64,000 nucleotides of DNA from Wocania arenilitoris (GTDB lineage Bacteria > Bacteroidota > Bacteroidia > Flavobacteriales > Flavobacteriaceae). Location: positions 1-64,000 of the forward strand of contig NZ_JAKKDU010000019.1 of the NCBI RefSeq assembly GCF_021728535.1, given 5' to 3'. The translations under genes were made by a program, and so were the position numbers. Below, piece by piece: positions 42,747 through 51,440 of this stretch. Below the pieces are notes generated by a model. The model did no database searches and had not been told where the DNA came from. It was given only the letters and a program-made list of their open reading frames with translations. The first letter of the stretch is position 1. Every line of letters begins with the position of its first letter.

Positions 42747-44024
42747 ATGAAATATATTTTATTAGTATTTATTTTCTTTGGAACTTTTACAACCAATTCT
42801 CAGAATAATTTAAACCAGCAGTTTATTGATATTGAAAAAAAAGTAATCGAATGGCGACGACATTTTCATCAAAATCCAGAACTGTCTAATCAAGAATTTA
42901 AAACAGCTGAAAAAATTGCAGAACATTTACGCTTATTAGGGATAGAAGTACAAACTGGAGTTGCTATTACTGGAGTTGTTGGGCTTTTAAAGGGTGAAAA
43001 GCCTGGGAAAGTAATTGCTTTAAGGGCTGATATTGATGCTTTGCCAGTAACAGAACGAAATGATTTACCTTTTAAATCTACAGTAAAGACTACCTTTTTA
43101 AATACCGAAACTGGTGTAATGCATGCCTGTGGGCACGATACACATATAGCTATTTTAATGGGAGTTGCAGAGATACTTTCAAAAAATAAAGACAAAATAA
43201 AAGGTACTGTTAAGTTTATCTTTCAACCAGCAGAAGAAGGTCCTCCTCCAGGTGAAGAAGGTGGTGCTAAACTCATGATTAAGGAAGGGGTTTTAGAAAA
43301 CCCAAAAGTAGATGCTATTTTTGGTTTACACATCAACGCAGGCACACCTGTAGGAATTCTAAAATATAAAAAAGGAGGTATTATGGCTTCCGTTGAGCGT
43401 TTTGTAATAGATGTAAAAGGAAAACAGACACATGGTTCGCAACCTTGGTCTGGTGTCGATCCTATTTTAATTTCAGCAAAAATTATTGATGGATTGCAAA
43501 CCATTATAAGCAGAGAGGCGAAATTAACTAATGAAGCTGCTGTGATTACTGTTGGAAAAATAACTGCAGGCACGCGTTTTAATATAATACCTGAAGCTGC
43601 ACAATTAATAGGGACTGTAAGAACTTTAGATATTGAAATGCGCTCTATGATTGAAAGACGTATGAAAGAAATGACAGAAACCATTGCTAAAGCCTATGGC
43701 GGAGAAGCTACTATTTCATTTAGAAACCAAACATCTATCACTTATAACGATCCTGATTTATCGGATAAAATATTGCCAACTTTAAAAAGAGTAGCTGGGG
43801 AAGAAAATGTTAAAACCATGAAAGCTACTACTGGCGGTGAAGATTTCTCGTATTTTCAAGAAGTCGTTCCAGGTCTTTACTTTTTTTTAGGAGGTATGTC
43901 ACCAAACCAAGAATCAAAAGGTGCTTTTCCTCACCATACACCAGATTTTATGATTGATGAAAGCGGAATGCTTTTAGGTGTAAAAACATTAACAAATATT
44001 ACTTTTGACTACTTAAACAATTAA
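42747..44024 (+). CDS. Secreted M20D amidohydrolase
   Basis: A 425-aa M20 peptidase/amidohydrolase with a signal peptide (MKYILLVFIFFGTFTTNSQN). Metal ligands are in MHACGHDTHIAILMG (Cys/His/Asp) and FQPAEEGPPPGEEGGAKLMI (Glu pair), with further His residues in GLHINAGTP and FPHHTPDF. Relatives hydrolyse N-acyl amino acids (hippurate hydrolase, IAA-amino acid hydrolase). The secretion signal places it in the periplasm. It is 22 bp upstream of the 173-aa gene and probably co-transcribed. Confidence 0.92.
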   Translation: MKYILLVFIFFGTFTTNSQNNLNQQFIDIEKKVIEWRRHFHQNPELSNQEFKTAEKIAEHLRLLGIEVQTGVAITGVVGLLKGEKPGKVIALRADIDALPVTERNDLPFKSTVKTTFLNTETGVMHACGHDTHIAILMGVAEILSKNKDKIKGTVKFIFQPAEEGPPPGEEGGAKLMIKEGVLENPKVDAIFGLHINAGTPVGILKYKKGGIMASVERFVIDVKGKQTHGSQPWSGVDPILISAKIIDGLQTIISREAKLTNEAAVITVGKITAGTRFNIIPEAAQLIGTVRTLDIEMRSMIERRMKEMTETIAKAYGGEATISFRNQTSITYNDPDLSDKILPTLKRVAGEENVKTMKATTGGEDFSYFQEVVPGLYFFLGGMSPNQESKGAFPHHTPDFMIDESGMLLGVKTLTNITFDYLNN

Positions 44025-44046
44025 AATAATAAAATGACTTTTTTTT

Positions 44047-44568
44047 ATGGACGCAGAACGTATTATAGATTTATTTTTATTCGCAATTCCCTCATTAATT
44101 GTAGGACTTATAGCTTACTACTTTTTTAAAGAGCATACAAAAAACGAAGATGGAAGAAGGCGTTTTTTATTAAAAAAAGATTTGCAAGTTTCGGCAATGC
44201 CTTTGAGATTGCAAGCATATGAACGCTTAGCACTATTTTTAGAAAGAATATCTCCTAATAAATTAATAGTTAGAGTATCTCCAATATCTTCAAATAAAGA
44301 GGATTATGAGAACTTATTAATACAAACCATTGAACAGGAAATGGAACACAATTTAGCACAGCAAATTTATGTTAGCGAGAAATGTTGGAGCATTATATGG
44401 GCTGCTAAAAATGCCACAATACAATTGATTAGAAAAGCTAGCATGCTAGAAAAAACAGATACCGCAGACAAGCTTAGAGAAGTTGTTTTAACCGAAATGA
44501 TGGAACGACGTGCACCAAGCGATGCTGCTTTATCCTTTATAAAAGATGAGGTTTCGGATTTATGGTAA
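44047..44568 (+). CDS. Conserved protein with N-terminal membrane helix, 173 aa
   Basis: An N-terminal membrane helix (LFLFAIPSLIVGLIAYYFF, about residues 8-26) precedes a mainly helical cytoplasmic domain. Recognisable stretches are PLRLQAYERLALFLERISPN and EQEMEHNLAQQIYVS. I recall this as a widely conserved uncharacterised Bacteroidota protein, but I cannot give a function. It is downstream of the M20 peptidase gene and convergent with the patatin gene, with 1 bp between stops. Confidence 0.8.
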   Translation: MDAERIIDLFLFAIPSLIVGLIAYYFFKEHTKNEDGRRRFLLKKDLQVSAMPLRLQAYERLALFLERISPNKLIVRVSPISSNKEDYENLLIQTIEQEMEHNLAQQIYVSEKCWSIIWAAKNATIQLIRKASMLEKTDTADKLREVVLTEMMERRAPSDAALSFIKDEVSDLW

Positions 44569-44569
44569 A

Positions 44570-45481
44570 CTATTCCATTTTCAACTCATTTGATCGTGCT
44601 TCTTGACACTTTTGCTTAGCATAACAATACCCTTGTTGCCACCATGTAGTCATTAATTCTTTATTAAAAATCAATGAGTTTTCTGTAAGTTTTGATGGCG
44701 TATAATATAAATTCAATTTAACATCTTTATTTTTAGCAGCCAGCTTCCCAATAGTAATATCATTACGTTCTACTTGGTCTAATAAATGTCCGAATAAATT
44801 TATCATCAACGAAAAAGGGTTTTTACCAAGCACCTTATTATACTCCATACTTTCAGACTCTAATACAATAGCATCAACTTCTGTAGCTCCTCTTAAAATA
44901 GCCTCCCTTATAGGCACTACACAACCCAACCCCCCATCGGCATACTCAAAATTGTTTTTTTTAACTAATGACATAAAAGGAATGTAATTACAAGAAATCC
45001 ATATCCAATCGCAAAACTCATCATAATTAAAGTCCTTTATGGATTTATACTCTACTCTGTTTTTAGAAAGATTGGAAACTGTTACTACAACATCATCTTT
45101 GGTTTCTTTAATCAAATTATATTCTTCAAAAGTAAAATGTTTTTTTATATGCCGCCTAAGCGCTTTACTTTCACCAAAAGTGCGTTTCATTTTAACAAAT
45201 TGCCAAAGGGTGTTTATAAAATCAATAGACACAAATTCTCTATTACCTTTTTTACGAATAACAAATGGATTTACACTAAATATATTACTCTGATCAACAT
45301 TTGTAAAGACCTGATGGATTTTATCTATTTTACCAGCAGCTAAATGCGGTACTAATAAACTGCCTGTTGAAGTACCTAAAAACATATCATAATCGACACC
45401 CTCTTCATTCATAAGGTACTGCGCAACACCACCAGCGTATGCACCTTTACTACCACCTCCAGAAATTACTAATGCTCTCAT
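44570..45481 (-). CDS. Patatin-like phospholipase
   Basis: A 303-aa patatin-fold lipase. The oxyanion loop is ISGGGSKGAYAGG at residues 6-18, the nucleophile elbow GTSTGS at about 37-42, and the catalytic Asp in YADGGLG near residue 180. There is no signal peptide, so it is probably cytoplasmic. Its ATG overlaps the end of the M1 aminopeptidase gene by 4 bp, so they are translated from one mRNA. The substrate is likely a membrane phospholipid or acyl ester. Confidence 0.9.
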   Translation of the reverse strand: MRALVISGGGSKGAYAGGVAQYLMNEEGVDYDMFLGTSTGSLLVPHLAAGKIDKIHQVFTNVDQSNIFSVNPFVIRKKGNREFVSIDFINTLWQFVKMKRTFGESKALRRHIKKHFTFEEYNLIKETKDDVVVTVSNLSKNRVEYKSIKDFNYDEFCDWIWISCNYIPFMSLVKKNNFEYADGGLGCVVPIREAILRGATEVDAIVLESESMEYNKVLGKNPFSLMINLFGHLLDQVERNDITIGKLAAKNKDVKLNLYYTPSKLTENSLIFNKELMTTWWQQGYCYAKQKCQEARSNELKME

Positions 45482-47502
45482 TGGCTTATATCTTTTAATA
45501 ATTTTTTAGCAAATTTTGAAAATCGCCAGTTATGATGCTTAGTTGCTTGTTTTAAATTGTCTTGACATTTTTCATCACACGAACTTATCCATGCTAAATA
45601 ACTAAAAGCATTCATTCTAACTTCAAAACCGTATTTATTACTTGTGTAATCAAGTAATTCATTAAAATAGCGCTCATTATTTTCTGACTCAAAATCATCA
45701 CTAATTAAAGCCAAAGTTAACCAAAGTATTCTTATATTTTTATCATTAAAGCCAACAACTTCTTTTGTTTTAGATAGATATTTATTTTGGTCGTTCGGAA
45801 AATTATTCCACAAATTAAATAAAGCAGCTTCGATGGTAATGTATGATTTATCATTTAAAAGCGATTCATAATCTTCTTTTAATTCTAAAGGTATTTTTGA
45901 CAAATTTTTAGCTATGGCTTGGCGGACTTTCAAACTTTTATTAAAAAATGTAGATTTAGAAATATTTGATCCTAATTGTTCTACTATTTTTTCATTTAAA
46001 AACTCATCTTTAGAAACCAACAATAGCGTCTTGCATACTTCTGGATGTCCATTACAATCAATTGGGTAGTATCTATAAGTAAAATCTACATTACTTGCAT
46101 GTCCTAAACTGCTCAAAACACTCTTCGGAAAAAAATATTTTTCTATCTCATCATAATTAAGACTTTCGCTTTTTAGCCAAAAATCAACAAACTCACCTAA
46201 GTTCTCTCCACTAGCCTTTTCAACTTCAACTATAAAATCATTGGTTTCAACATTCTTAAATTGATGCTTCTTTAGATAGTTTTTAATTGCCTTTTTAAAA
46301 GCTTTGTCACCAACGCGCGCTCTTAAAATATGCAACACCCAAGCACCCTTTTTATAAAACGTTGTGCTACTCGATTTAGGGTTTAAAAGCGAAGTGCTTC
46401 CCCCTGCTTTATCTTGCTCTAACAGCTCTTGTGCATACTCATATAATCGCCAGTAGTAATAATCGTCTCCAAAAATATCGCGTTCTGCTAACAATGCATA
46501 ATAGGTTGCAAAACCTTCTTGTAGCCAATGGTGTGTTCCAGAGGTTTCTGTAACCAAATTTCCAAACCATTGGTGTGCTAGTTCGTGCGCGTTTACGTTT
46601 ACGTAGTTTTTATCAACAAATCCAATAGAGTCAGTTAAAAAAGAGTCAGCAAAAATAGTTGTTCCTGTATTTTCCATTCCGGCATACAAAAAATCTTTTA
46701 CAGGGACTTGTTTGTAGTTTTGCCACGGATATGGCACACCTATTTCTTCCTCTAAAAAATCGAACATGTGTTTCGTGTAGCGATAAGTAGGTTCTACTTT
46801 TAACGAATCCTCTAGGTAATAATACATTTCTAAAGGAATACCACTTTTTGAGTATTCTACTTTTTTATTGTATTTACCAATAGCTAATGCGACTAAATAG
46901 CTAGACATGGGTTTTTGCATGTCATAGCGCCACATCGTTGTCGATTCGCCGATTAACTTATCTGTTAACTTCCCGTTGGCGATAACTTTATAATCAGAAT
47001 CAAAAGTAATTGATAAATCGAATTCAATTTTATCATTCATATCGTCAATACTTGGCAACCAATTGCTTGTGTACTTGCCTTGACCTTGGGTCCAGACCTG
47101 CTCTTTTAGGTGATCGAGGTTCTCGAAATCACCACTTTCATTTTTCCAATCTATAAAATACATGGCTTTTTGAGGGGTGGCTATCCAAACTACATCAAGT
47201 TTATGTGTAGTATTCGCTTTAAAAGGATATTTTATAATTAGCTGCTTACCATTGTAAGTTTTTCCAGTTATATTTCCATCAAGAATATATTCAATTTCAT
47301 TAAAGTTATTTGCGTCAATAAAAATAGAATCTACATTTTTTAAAATTTTAAATTGATAAATAATAAGCCCCTTAATTTCTTTTTTTACTAAATTACTAAA
47401 AATAATATCCGCTTCAGCTGTTTTAAAATCAACATATTCCGTTTGTTGAGAAAACCCAAAAAAGCTAAGAAATAATAAAAAAAGAAGCACTAAAATTTTC
47501 AT
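45478..47502 (-). CDS. Secreted M1 family metallopeptidase
   Basis: Translation from ATG 47502 gives a signal peptide (MKILVLLFLLFLSFFGFSQQ); the 30-residue upstream extension to 47592 is implausible. The gluzincin motif is NVNAHELAHQWFGNLVTETS (HExxH), with the third ligand Glu in LQEGFATYYALLAERD. The exopeptidase motif appears as AGMENTGTTIFADS. A HEAT-like C-terminal region follows from about residue 520. It is a periplasmic or secreted aminopeptidase. The gene is followed by patatin with a 4-bp overlap and is divergent from recG. Confidence 0.92.
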   Translation of the reverse strand: MKILVLLFLLFLSFFGFSQQTEYVDFKTAEADIIFSNLVKKEIKGLIIYQFKILKNVDSIFIDANNFNEIEYILDGNITGKTYNGKQLIIKYPFKANTTHKLDVVWIATPQKAMYFIDWKNESGDFENLDHLKEQVWTQGQGKYTSNWLPSIDDMNDKIEFDLSITFDSDYKVIANGKLTDKLIGESTTMWRYDMQKPMSSYLVALAIGKYNKKVEYSKSGIPLEMYYYLEDSLKVEPTYRYTKHMFDFLEEEIGVPYPWQNYKQVPVKDFLYAGMENTGTTIFADSFLTDSIGFVDKNYVNVNAHELAHQWFGNLVTETSGTHHWLQEGFATYYALLAERDIFGDDYYYWRLYEYAQELLEQDKAGGSTSLLNPKSSSTTFYKKGAWVLHILRARVGDKAFKKAIKNYLKKHQFKNVETNDFIVEVEKASGENLGEFVDFWLKSESLNYDEIEKYFFPKSVLSSLGHASNVDFTYRYYPIDCNGHPEVCKTLLLVSKDEFLNEKIVEQLGSNISKSTFFNKSLKVRQAIAKNLSKIPLELKEDYESLLNDKSYITIEAALFNLWNNFPNDQNKYLSKTKEVVGFNDKNIRILWLTLALISDDFESENNERYFNELLDYTSNKYGFEVRMNAFSYLAWISSCDEKCQDNLKQATKHHNWRFSKFAKKLLKDISQ

Positions 47503-47574
47503 ATTTAAACCACAACAAGTATTAGACCAAAATAGCACTTTTAATCTTAATTGAAATACACTAAATTCGCTTTT

Positions 47575-50112
47575 ATGTCTGTTAACCTTCAAACTCCAAT
47601 AGATTATTTAAAAGGCGTTGGCCCTAATCGTGGTGATTTGCTACGCAAGGAGTTGGGTATTTATACGTATCAGGATTTAATCAACCTATTTCCAAATAGA
47701 TATATAGACAGAACACAGTATTACAAAATCAATCAATTACAACGTAATAATGCCGATGTACAAGTTATTGGTAAAATAATAGGTTTTAAAGAGGTTACAC
47801 AAAAACGAGGAAAGCGATTGGTGGCAAATTTTCAAGACGAAACTGGTACCATGGAACTCGTTTGGTTTAGAGGACAAAAATGGATTAGAGAAAATCTAAA
47901 ACTTAACAAACCTTACGTTGCTTTTGGAAAAACCAATTGGTTTAATGGTAAATTTAACATGGCTCATCCAGATTTAGAACTTCTGGAAGAACATAAAAAA
48001 AATCTACGTTCTGGTATGCAAGCCATTTACCCTTCTACAGAAAAATTATCAAATAAAGGTATTAATAACCGTGTGATAAGCAAAATCATGCAACAATTGT
48101 TTATAGAAACTAAAGGGATATTTGTAGAAACTTTATCAGATAATTTGCTTTCAGAATTAAAATTAATCTCAAAAAGAGAAGCTCTTTTTAATGTGCATTT
48201 TCCTAAAAATCAAGTGTTACTTTCTAAGGCACAATATCGATTAAAATTTGAAGAATTATTCTACATTCAATTACAGCTCATTATAAAAAACCTTATTCAT
48301 AAATCTAAAATCAAAGGATTTCCTTTTGAAAAAGTTGGCAATTATTTTAACAGCTTTTTTAAAAACCATTTGCCATTCGAATTAACCAATGCACAGAAAC
48401 GTGTGTTAAAAGAAATTCGTGCAGATTTAGGCAGTAATGCACAAATGAATCGACTTTTACAAGGCGATGTTGGCTCTGGGAAGACCATAGTAGCGTTTAT
48501 GTCAATGTTAATAGCACTTGACAACGGTTTTCAATCCTGTTTAATGGCGCCGACTGAAATTTTGTCAGTCCAGCACTATAATGGATTATATGATTTATGT
48601 AACTTATTAAATATCAGAATAAAACTACTAACTGGTTCAACTAAAACTTCAGAAAGAAAAAAAATTCACGAATCTTTAGAAAATGGCGATTTACAAATAC
48701 TAATTGGCACACACGCACTACTTGAAGATAAGGTTAAATTTAAAAATTTAGGGCTTGCCATTATTGATGAGCAACATCGTTTTGGAGTAGCTCAGCGCTC
48801 AAAATTATGGAAGAAAGGCCCTCCTCAATCCTCCCATAAGAAGGACGCAAAAGCGATACGCAAAAAATATATGACTGCTCGCCCATCAACCTATAAATTA
48901 TTAATAGAACTTCAGGTTGAAAATAAAAAAAATAGCACGCAAGTAGAATCTATTTTATGGGAATGTCTGAGAAATAAAAAGCTAGATTTCAAATTTAGAA
49001 GACAATATATTATTGATGAATTGATAGTTGACTTTGTTTGCTTAGAAAAAAATTTAATTATTGAAGTTGATGGCGACTACCATAATACAATTGAACAAAA
49101 AGAGGCTGATGATTTAAGAACCCAAATATTAAATGAAATTGGTTTTAAAGTCATTCGATTTACCAATGAACAAGTAATCGGTGATATTGATAACGTTCTT
49201 AATTATATTGTAAAAACTTTAAAAAGCCTCCCCTCTGGGGAGATTGGTGGGGCTTCTACCCCTCCACACATTTTAGTCATGACCGCCACCCCTATCCCGC
49301 GTACCTTAGCCATGTCTGTTTATGGCGATTTAGATATCTCCATTATTGATGAATTACCACCAGGACGCAAGCCTGTAAAAACGGTTCATAGATACGACAA
49401 AAACCGATTGAATGTTTTTCGATTTATTAGAGATGAAATTGATAAAGGCAGGCAAATTTACATTGTATATCCGCTAATCAAAGAAAGTTCCGCAATGGAT
49501 TACAAAGATTTGATGGATGGTTACGAAAGTATTTCGAGGGATTTCCCGATGCCCAAATATCAAATATCTATTGTTCATGGTAAAATGAAACCAGCAGATA
49601 AAGATTTTGAAATGCAGCGTTTTATAAAAGGTGAAACCCAAATTATGGTCGCAACAACAGTTATTGAAGTTGGTGTTAATGTACCCAATGCCTCGATTAT
49701 GATTATTGAAAGCGCAGAACGTTTTGGCTTGTCGCAACTCCACCAACTACGCGGTCGTGTTGGTCGTGGCGTAGAACAAAGCTATTGTATCTTAATGACG
49801 AGTCATAAACTTACCAATGATAGTAAAACCCGCTTAGAAACTATGGTTAAAACCAATGATGGTTTTGAAATTGCTGAAGTTGATTTACGTTTACGTGGTC
49901 CTGGAGATATTATGGGCACGCAACAAAGCGGTGTCTTAAGTTTAAAAATTGCAGATATTATTAAGGATAACAATATTTTGCAAAGTGCCAGATTTTATGC
50001 TAAAAAGACTCTTCTCAATGACCCTGCCCTTTCTAAACCAGAACACAGTGTATTACTTGAAACATACAAACAACTAGGGAAATACAAGAATATTTGGAAT
50101 TATATTAGTTAA
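47575..50112 (+). CDS. recG: ATP-dependent DNA helicase RecG with inserted DUF559 nuclease domain
   Basis: From ATG 47575 the product is 845 aa, against about 700 for relatives. The N-terminal wedge domain includes PIDYLKGVGPNRGDLL and an OB-fold. Helicase motifs are GDVGSGKT (I, about residue 296), APTEILSVQHY, DEQHRFGVAQRSKLW (II, about 397), TATPIPRTLAMS (III, about 569), VIEVGVNVPNAS and QLRGRVGRG (VI). Between motifs II and III, residues 416-562 are a complete DUF559 endonuclease-like domain inserted without changing frame. RecG remodels stalled forks and Holliday junctions. Whether the motor still works with the insertion is unknown. The reading frame is intact and all motifs are kept, so it does not look like a pseudogene. 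Confidence 0.93.
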   Translation: MSVNLQTPIDYLKGVGPNRGDLLRKELGIYTYQDLINLFPNRYIDRTQYYKINQLQRNNADVQVIGKIIGFKEVTQKRGKRLVANFQDETGTMELVWFRGQKWIRENLKLNKPYVAFGKTNWFNGKFNMAHPDLELLEEHKKNLRSGMQAIYPSTEKLSNKGINNRVISKIMQQLFIETKGIFVETLSDNLLSELKLISKREALFNVHFPKNQVLLSKAQYRLKFEELFYIQLQLIIKNLIHKSKIKGFPFEKVGNYFNSFFKNHLPFELTNAQKRVLKEIRADLGSNAQMNRLLQGDVGSGKTIVAFMSMLIALDNGFQSCLMAPTEILSVQHYNGLYDLCNLLNIRIKLLTGSTKTSERKKIHESLENGDLQILIGTHALLEDKVKFKNLGLAIIDEQHRFGVAQRSKLWKKGPPQSSHKKDAKAIRKKYMTARPSTYKLLIELQVENKKNSTQVESILWECLRNKKLDFKFRRQYIIDELIVDFVCLEKNLIIEVDGDYHNTIEQKEADDLRTQILNEIGFKVIRFTNEQVIGDIDNVLNYIVKTLKSLPSGEIGGASTPPHILVMTATPIPRTLAMSVYGDLDISIIDELPPGRKPVKTVHRYDKNRLNVFRFIRDEIDKGRQIYIVYPLIKESSAMDYKDLMDGYESISRDFPMPKYQISIVHGKMKPADKDFEMQRFIKGETQIMVATTVIEVGVNVPNASIMIIESAERFGLSQLHQLRGRVGRGVEQSYCILMTSHKLTNDSKTRLETMVKTNDGFEIAEVDLRLRGPGDIMGTQQSGVLSLKIADIIKDNNILQSARFYAKKTLLNDPALSKPEHSVLLETYKQLGKYKNIWNYIS
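48820..49260 (+). mobile_element. In-frame DUF559-encoding insertion element in recG
   Basis: A 441-bp (147-codon) insertion. CCTCC at 48820-48824 and 49261-49265 may mark a target duplication. The ends are imperfect inverted repeats: GGCCCTCCTCAATCCTCCC at 48817-48835 against the complement of GGGGAGATTGGTGGGGC at 49237-49253. Inside is an intact Vsr-like PD-(D/E)xK domain of DUF559 type: FKFRRQYIIDELIVDFVCL, NLIIEVDGDYH, and GFKVIRFTNEQV. An internal ATG at 48871, in frame, could also make a free nuclease. From memory, similar DUF559 segments sit in other genes of Bacteroidota. How they move is not known to me. Confidence 0.82.
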
Positions 50113-50141
50113 AAGGTTCAACCGTAATCGATTGAACCTTT
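50112..50141. terminator. Bidirectional terminator recG / DUF2911 gene
   Basis: AAAGGTTCAA at 50112-50121 pairs perfectly with TTGAACCTTT at 50132-50141, with A- and T-runs on both sides. It starts at the recG stop and lies between convergent genes. Confidence 0.7.
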
Positions 50142-50173
50142 AAAAACTGATTGTAGTTTGATTGATGATTTTT

Positions 50174-51265
50174 TTATATAACGCCTAATTCTTTCAAATG
50201 TTTTTCAGAATTAGCTTTTACATTAGCAGGCGGATTAAGTGCTAATGATTTTTTAAAGTTTTTTATAGCATTCTTTTTATCTCCCATGTTTTTATAACAC
50301 TCACCCAAACTATCATAAACATTAGCATTTTTTGGATTATTGTAAACATTTAATTTAAAATATTTTAGGGCTCTGTTAAAATCCTTTATGGCCATCATTT
50401 GGTAGCCCAATGTGTTTAATTGATTTGTGTTAGCCATAGCTGAAGCTTCGTCCATTAATGCAGCATACTCATCTGTTCTTCCTAATTTATTAAGTATCTG
50501 TCCTTTAATCGCTAGATTATTAAACGTTTTTTGACTGTAAAAATTACCGGCTATAGCACCGTCAATCCATTTTAAAGCTTCGTTTAAATCACCACCATTG
50601 CCTAAAGAAAAACGTGCCATATTCTCCCAGTTTTGTCTTTGAAAGCCTAATCTACCATTAGATTTACTCTTAAACTCATCAACAACAATACTGGTAACAT
50701 CAAAAGACACATTAAAAGGAAATCCTTTTTTCTCCCAAGCTAACATAGCTATTGTAGAGTTTTTATCAACACTATTAAATTCAAAAGTCAATAATTCATG
50801 GTGAGGAACAGAAGTCGTTTTAATATCTGCTCTTAGAGCATCATTTTTAGCATCATAATAATAACTCCCCCAAGCATTATAATCGTGAGATAAAATAATA
50901 GTTGCATTATTTTCGTCTTTAACTTCTACAAAAAAGCCGTATGTTCCTGCCTTAATTGGCTTCCCTTCAACTTTGGCATCATGAGAAAAAGTAATTGTTG
51001 TATTTTCGTTTGCACCTGCACGCCATGGAGCTTGTTGAGACGTTCCAAATCCTAGATAATTTAAGCCATATGGCACCAGTTTACCCCAGACCTCTCGATT
51101 ATTAACGCTTGGTCTAGCATAAGTTATTGTAATATCAGAAATACCGACACGTTGAGACACTGTAGCCTGTTGACTACCACGTGGTGTATTTAATTGGGCA
51201 AAAGCACTAAGACTAAAAATGAGTACTAGTAGAATGCTAAAGGTGATTAGTTTACTGTTTTTCAT
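50174..51265 (-). CDS. DUF2911 domain protein with TPR repeats
   Basis: From ATG 51265 the product is 363 aa with a signal peptide (MKNSKLITFSILLVLIFSLS, AFAQ). The DUF2911 domain covers about 22-190, with the typical PRGSQQATVSQRVG, ITITYARPSVNNREVWG and PWRAGANENTTI. TPR-like helices follow from about 220 to the end (ALKYFKLNVYNNPKNANVYD, YKNMGDKKNAIKNFKKSL). DUF2911 proteins are frequent exported proteins in Bacteroidota with no known activity; the TPRs suggest a binding role. The gene stands alone between recG (convergent) and the MutS2-like gene (divergent). Confidence 0.9.
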   Translation of the reverse strand: MKNSKLITFSILLVLIFSLSAFAQLNTPRGSQQATVSQRVGISDITITYARPSVNNREVWGKLVPYGLNYLGFGTSQQAPWRAGANENTTITFSHDAKVEGKPIKAGTYGFFVEVKDENNATIILSHDYNAWGSYYYDAKNDALRADIKTTSVPHHELLTFEFNSVDKNSTIAMLAWEKKGFPFNVSFDVTSIVVDEFKSKSNGRLGFQRQNWENMARFSLGNGGDLNEALKWIDGAIAGNFYSQKTFNNLAIKGQILNKLGRTDEYAALMDEASAMANTNQLNTLGYQMMAIKDFNRALKYFKLNVYNNPKNANVYDSLGECYKNMGDKKNAIKNFKKSLALNPPANVKANSEKHLKELGVI

Positions 51266-51411
51266 TTTTTTGATTGTATTTAGTTTTGACATGAAGGTAT
51301 ACACAAATCACAATCAGAGTTGTTAGCATTTTGTTAAAGAATAACACACAACTGTTAATTAACATTTGTTAAGAGGAATTTAACAGTATAAAACATCTCA
51401 AATAGATTACT

Positions 51412-51419
51412 TAAATTTG
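51412..51419 (+). promoter_or_regulatory. Putative -7 element TAAATTTG
   Basis: TAAATTTG matches TAnnTTTG and lies 21 bp before the ATG at 51441, implying a very short leader. Confidence 0.4.
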
Positions 51420-51440
51420 CTAGCCTTTTATAAAACAAGA

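Noticed and set aside
43223-43684. 153-aa open frame antisense to the M20 peptidase gene
   Set aside because: A shadow of the metal-binding region of the real gene; composition is not protein-like.
47575-50112. recG as a pseudogene broken by insertion
   Set aside because: The frame is open throughout and every helicase motif remains; the insert length is a multiple of three.
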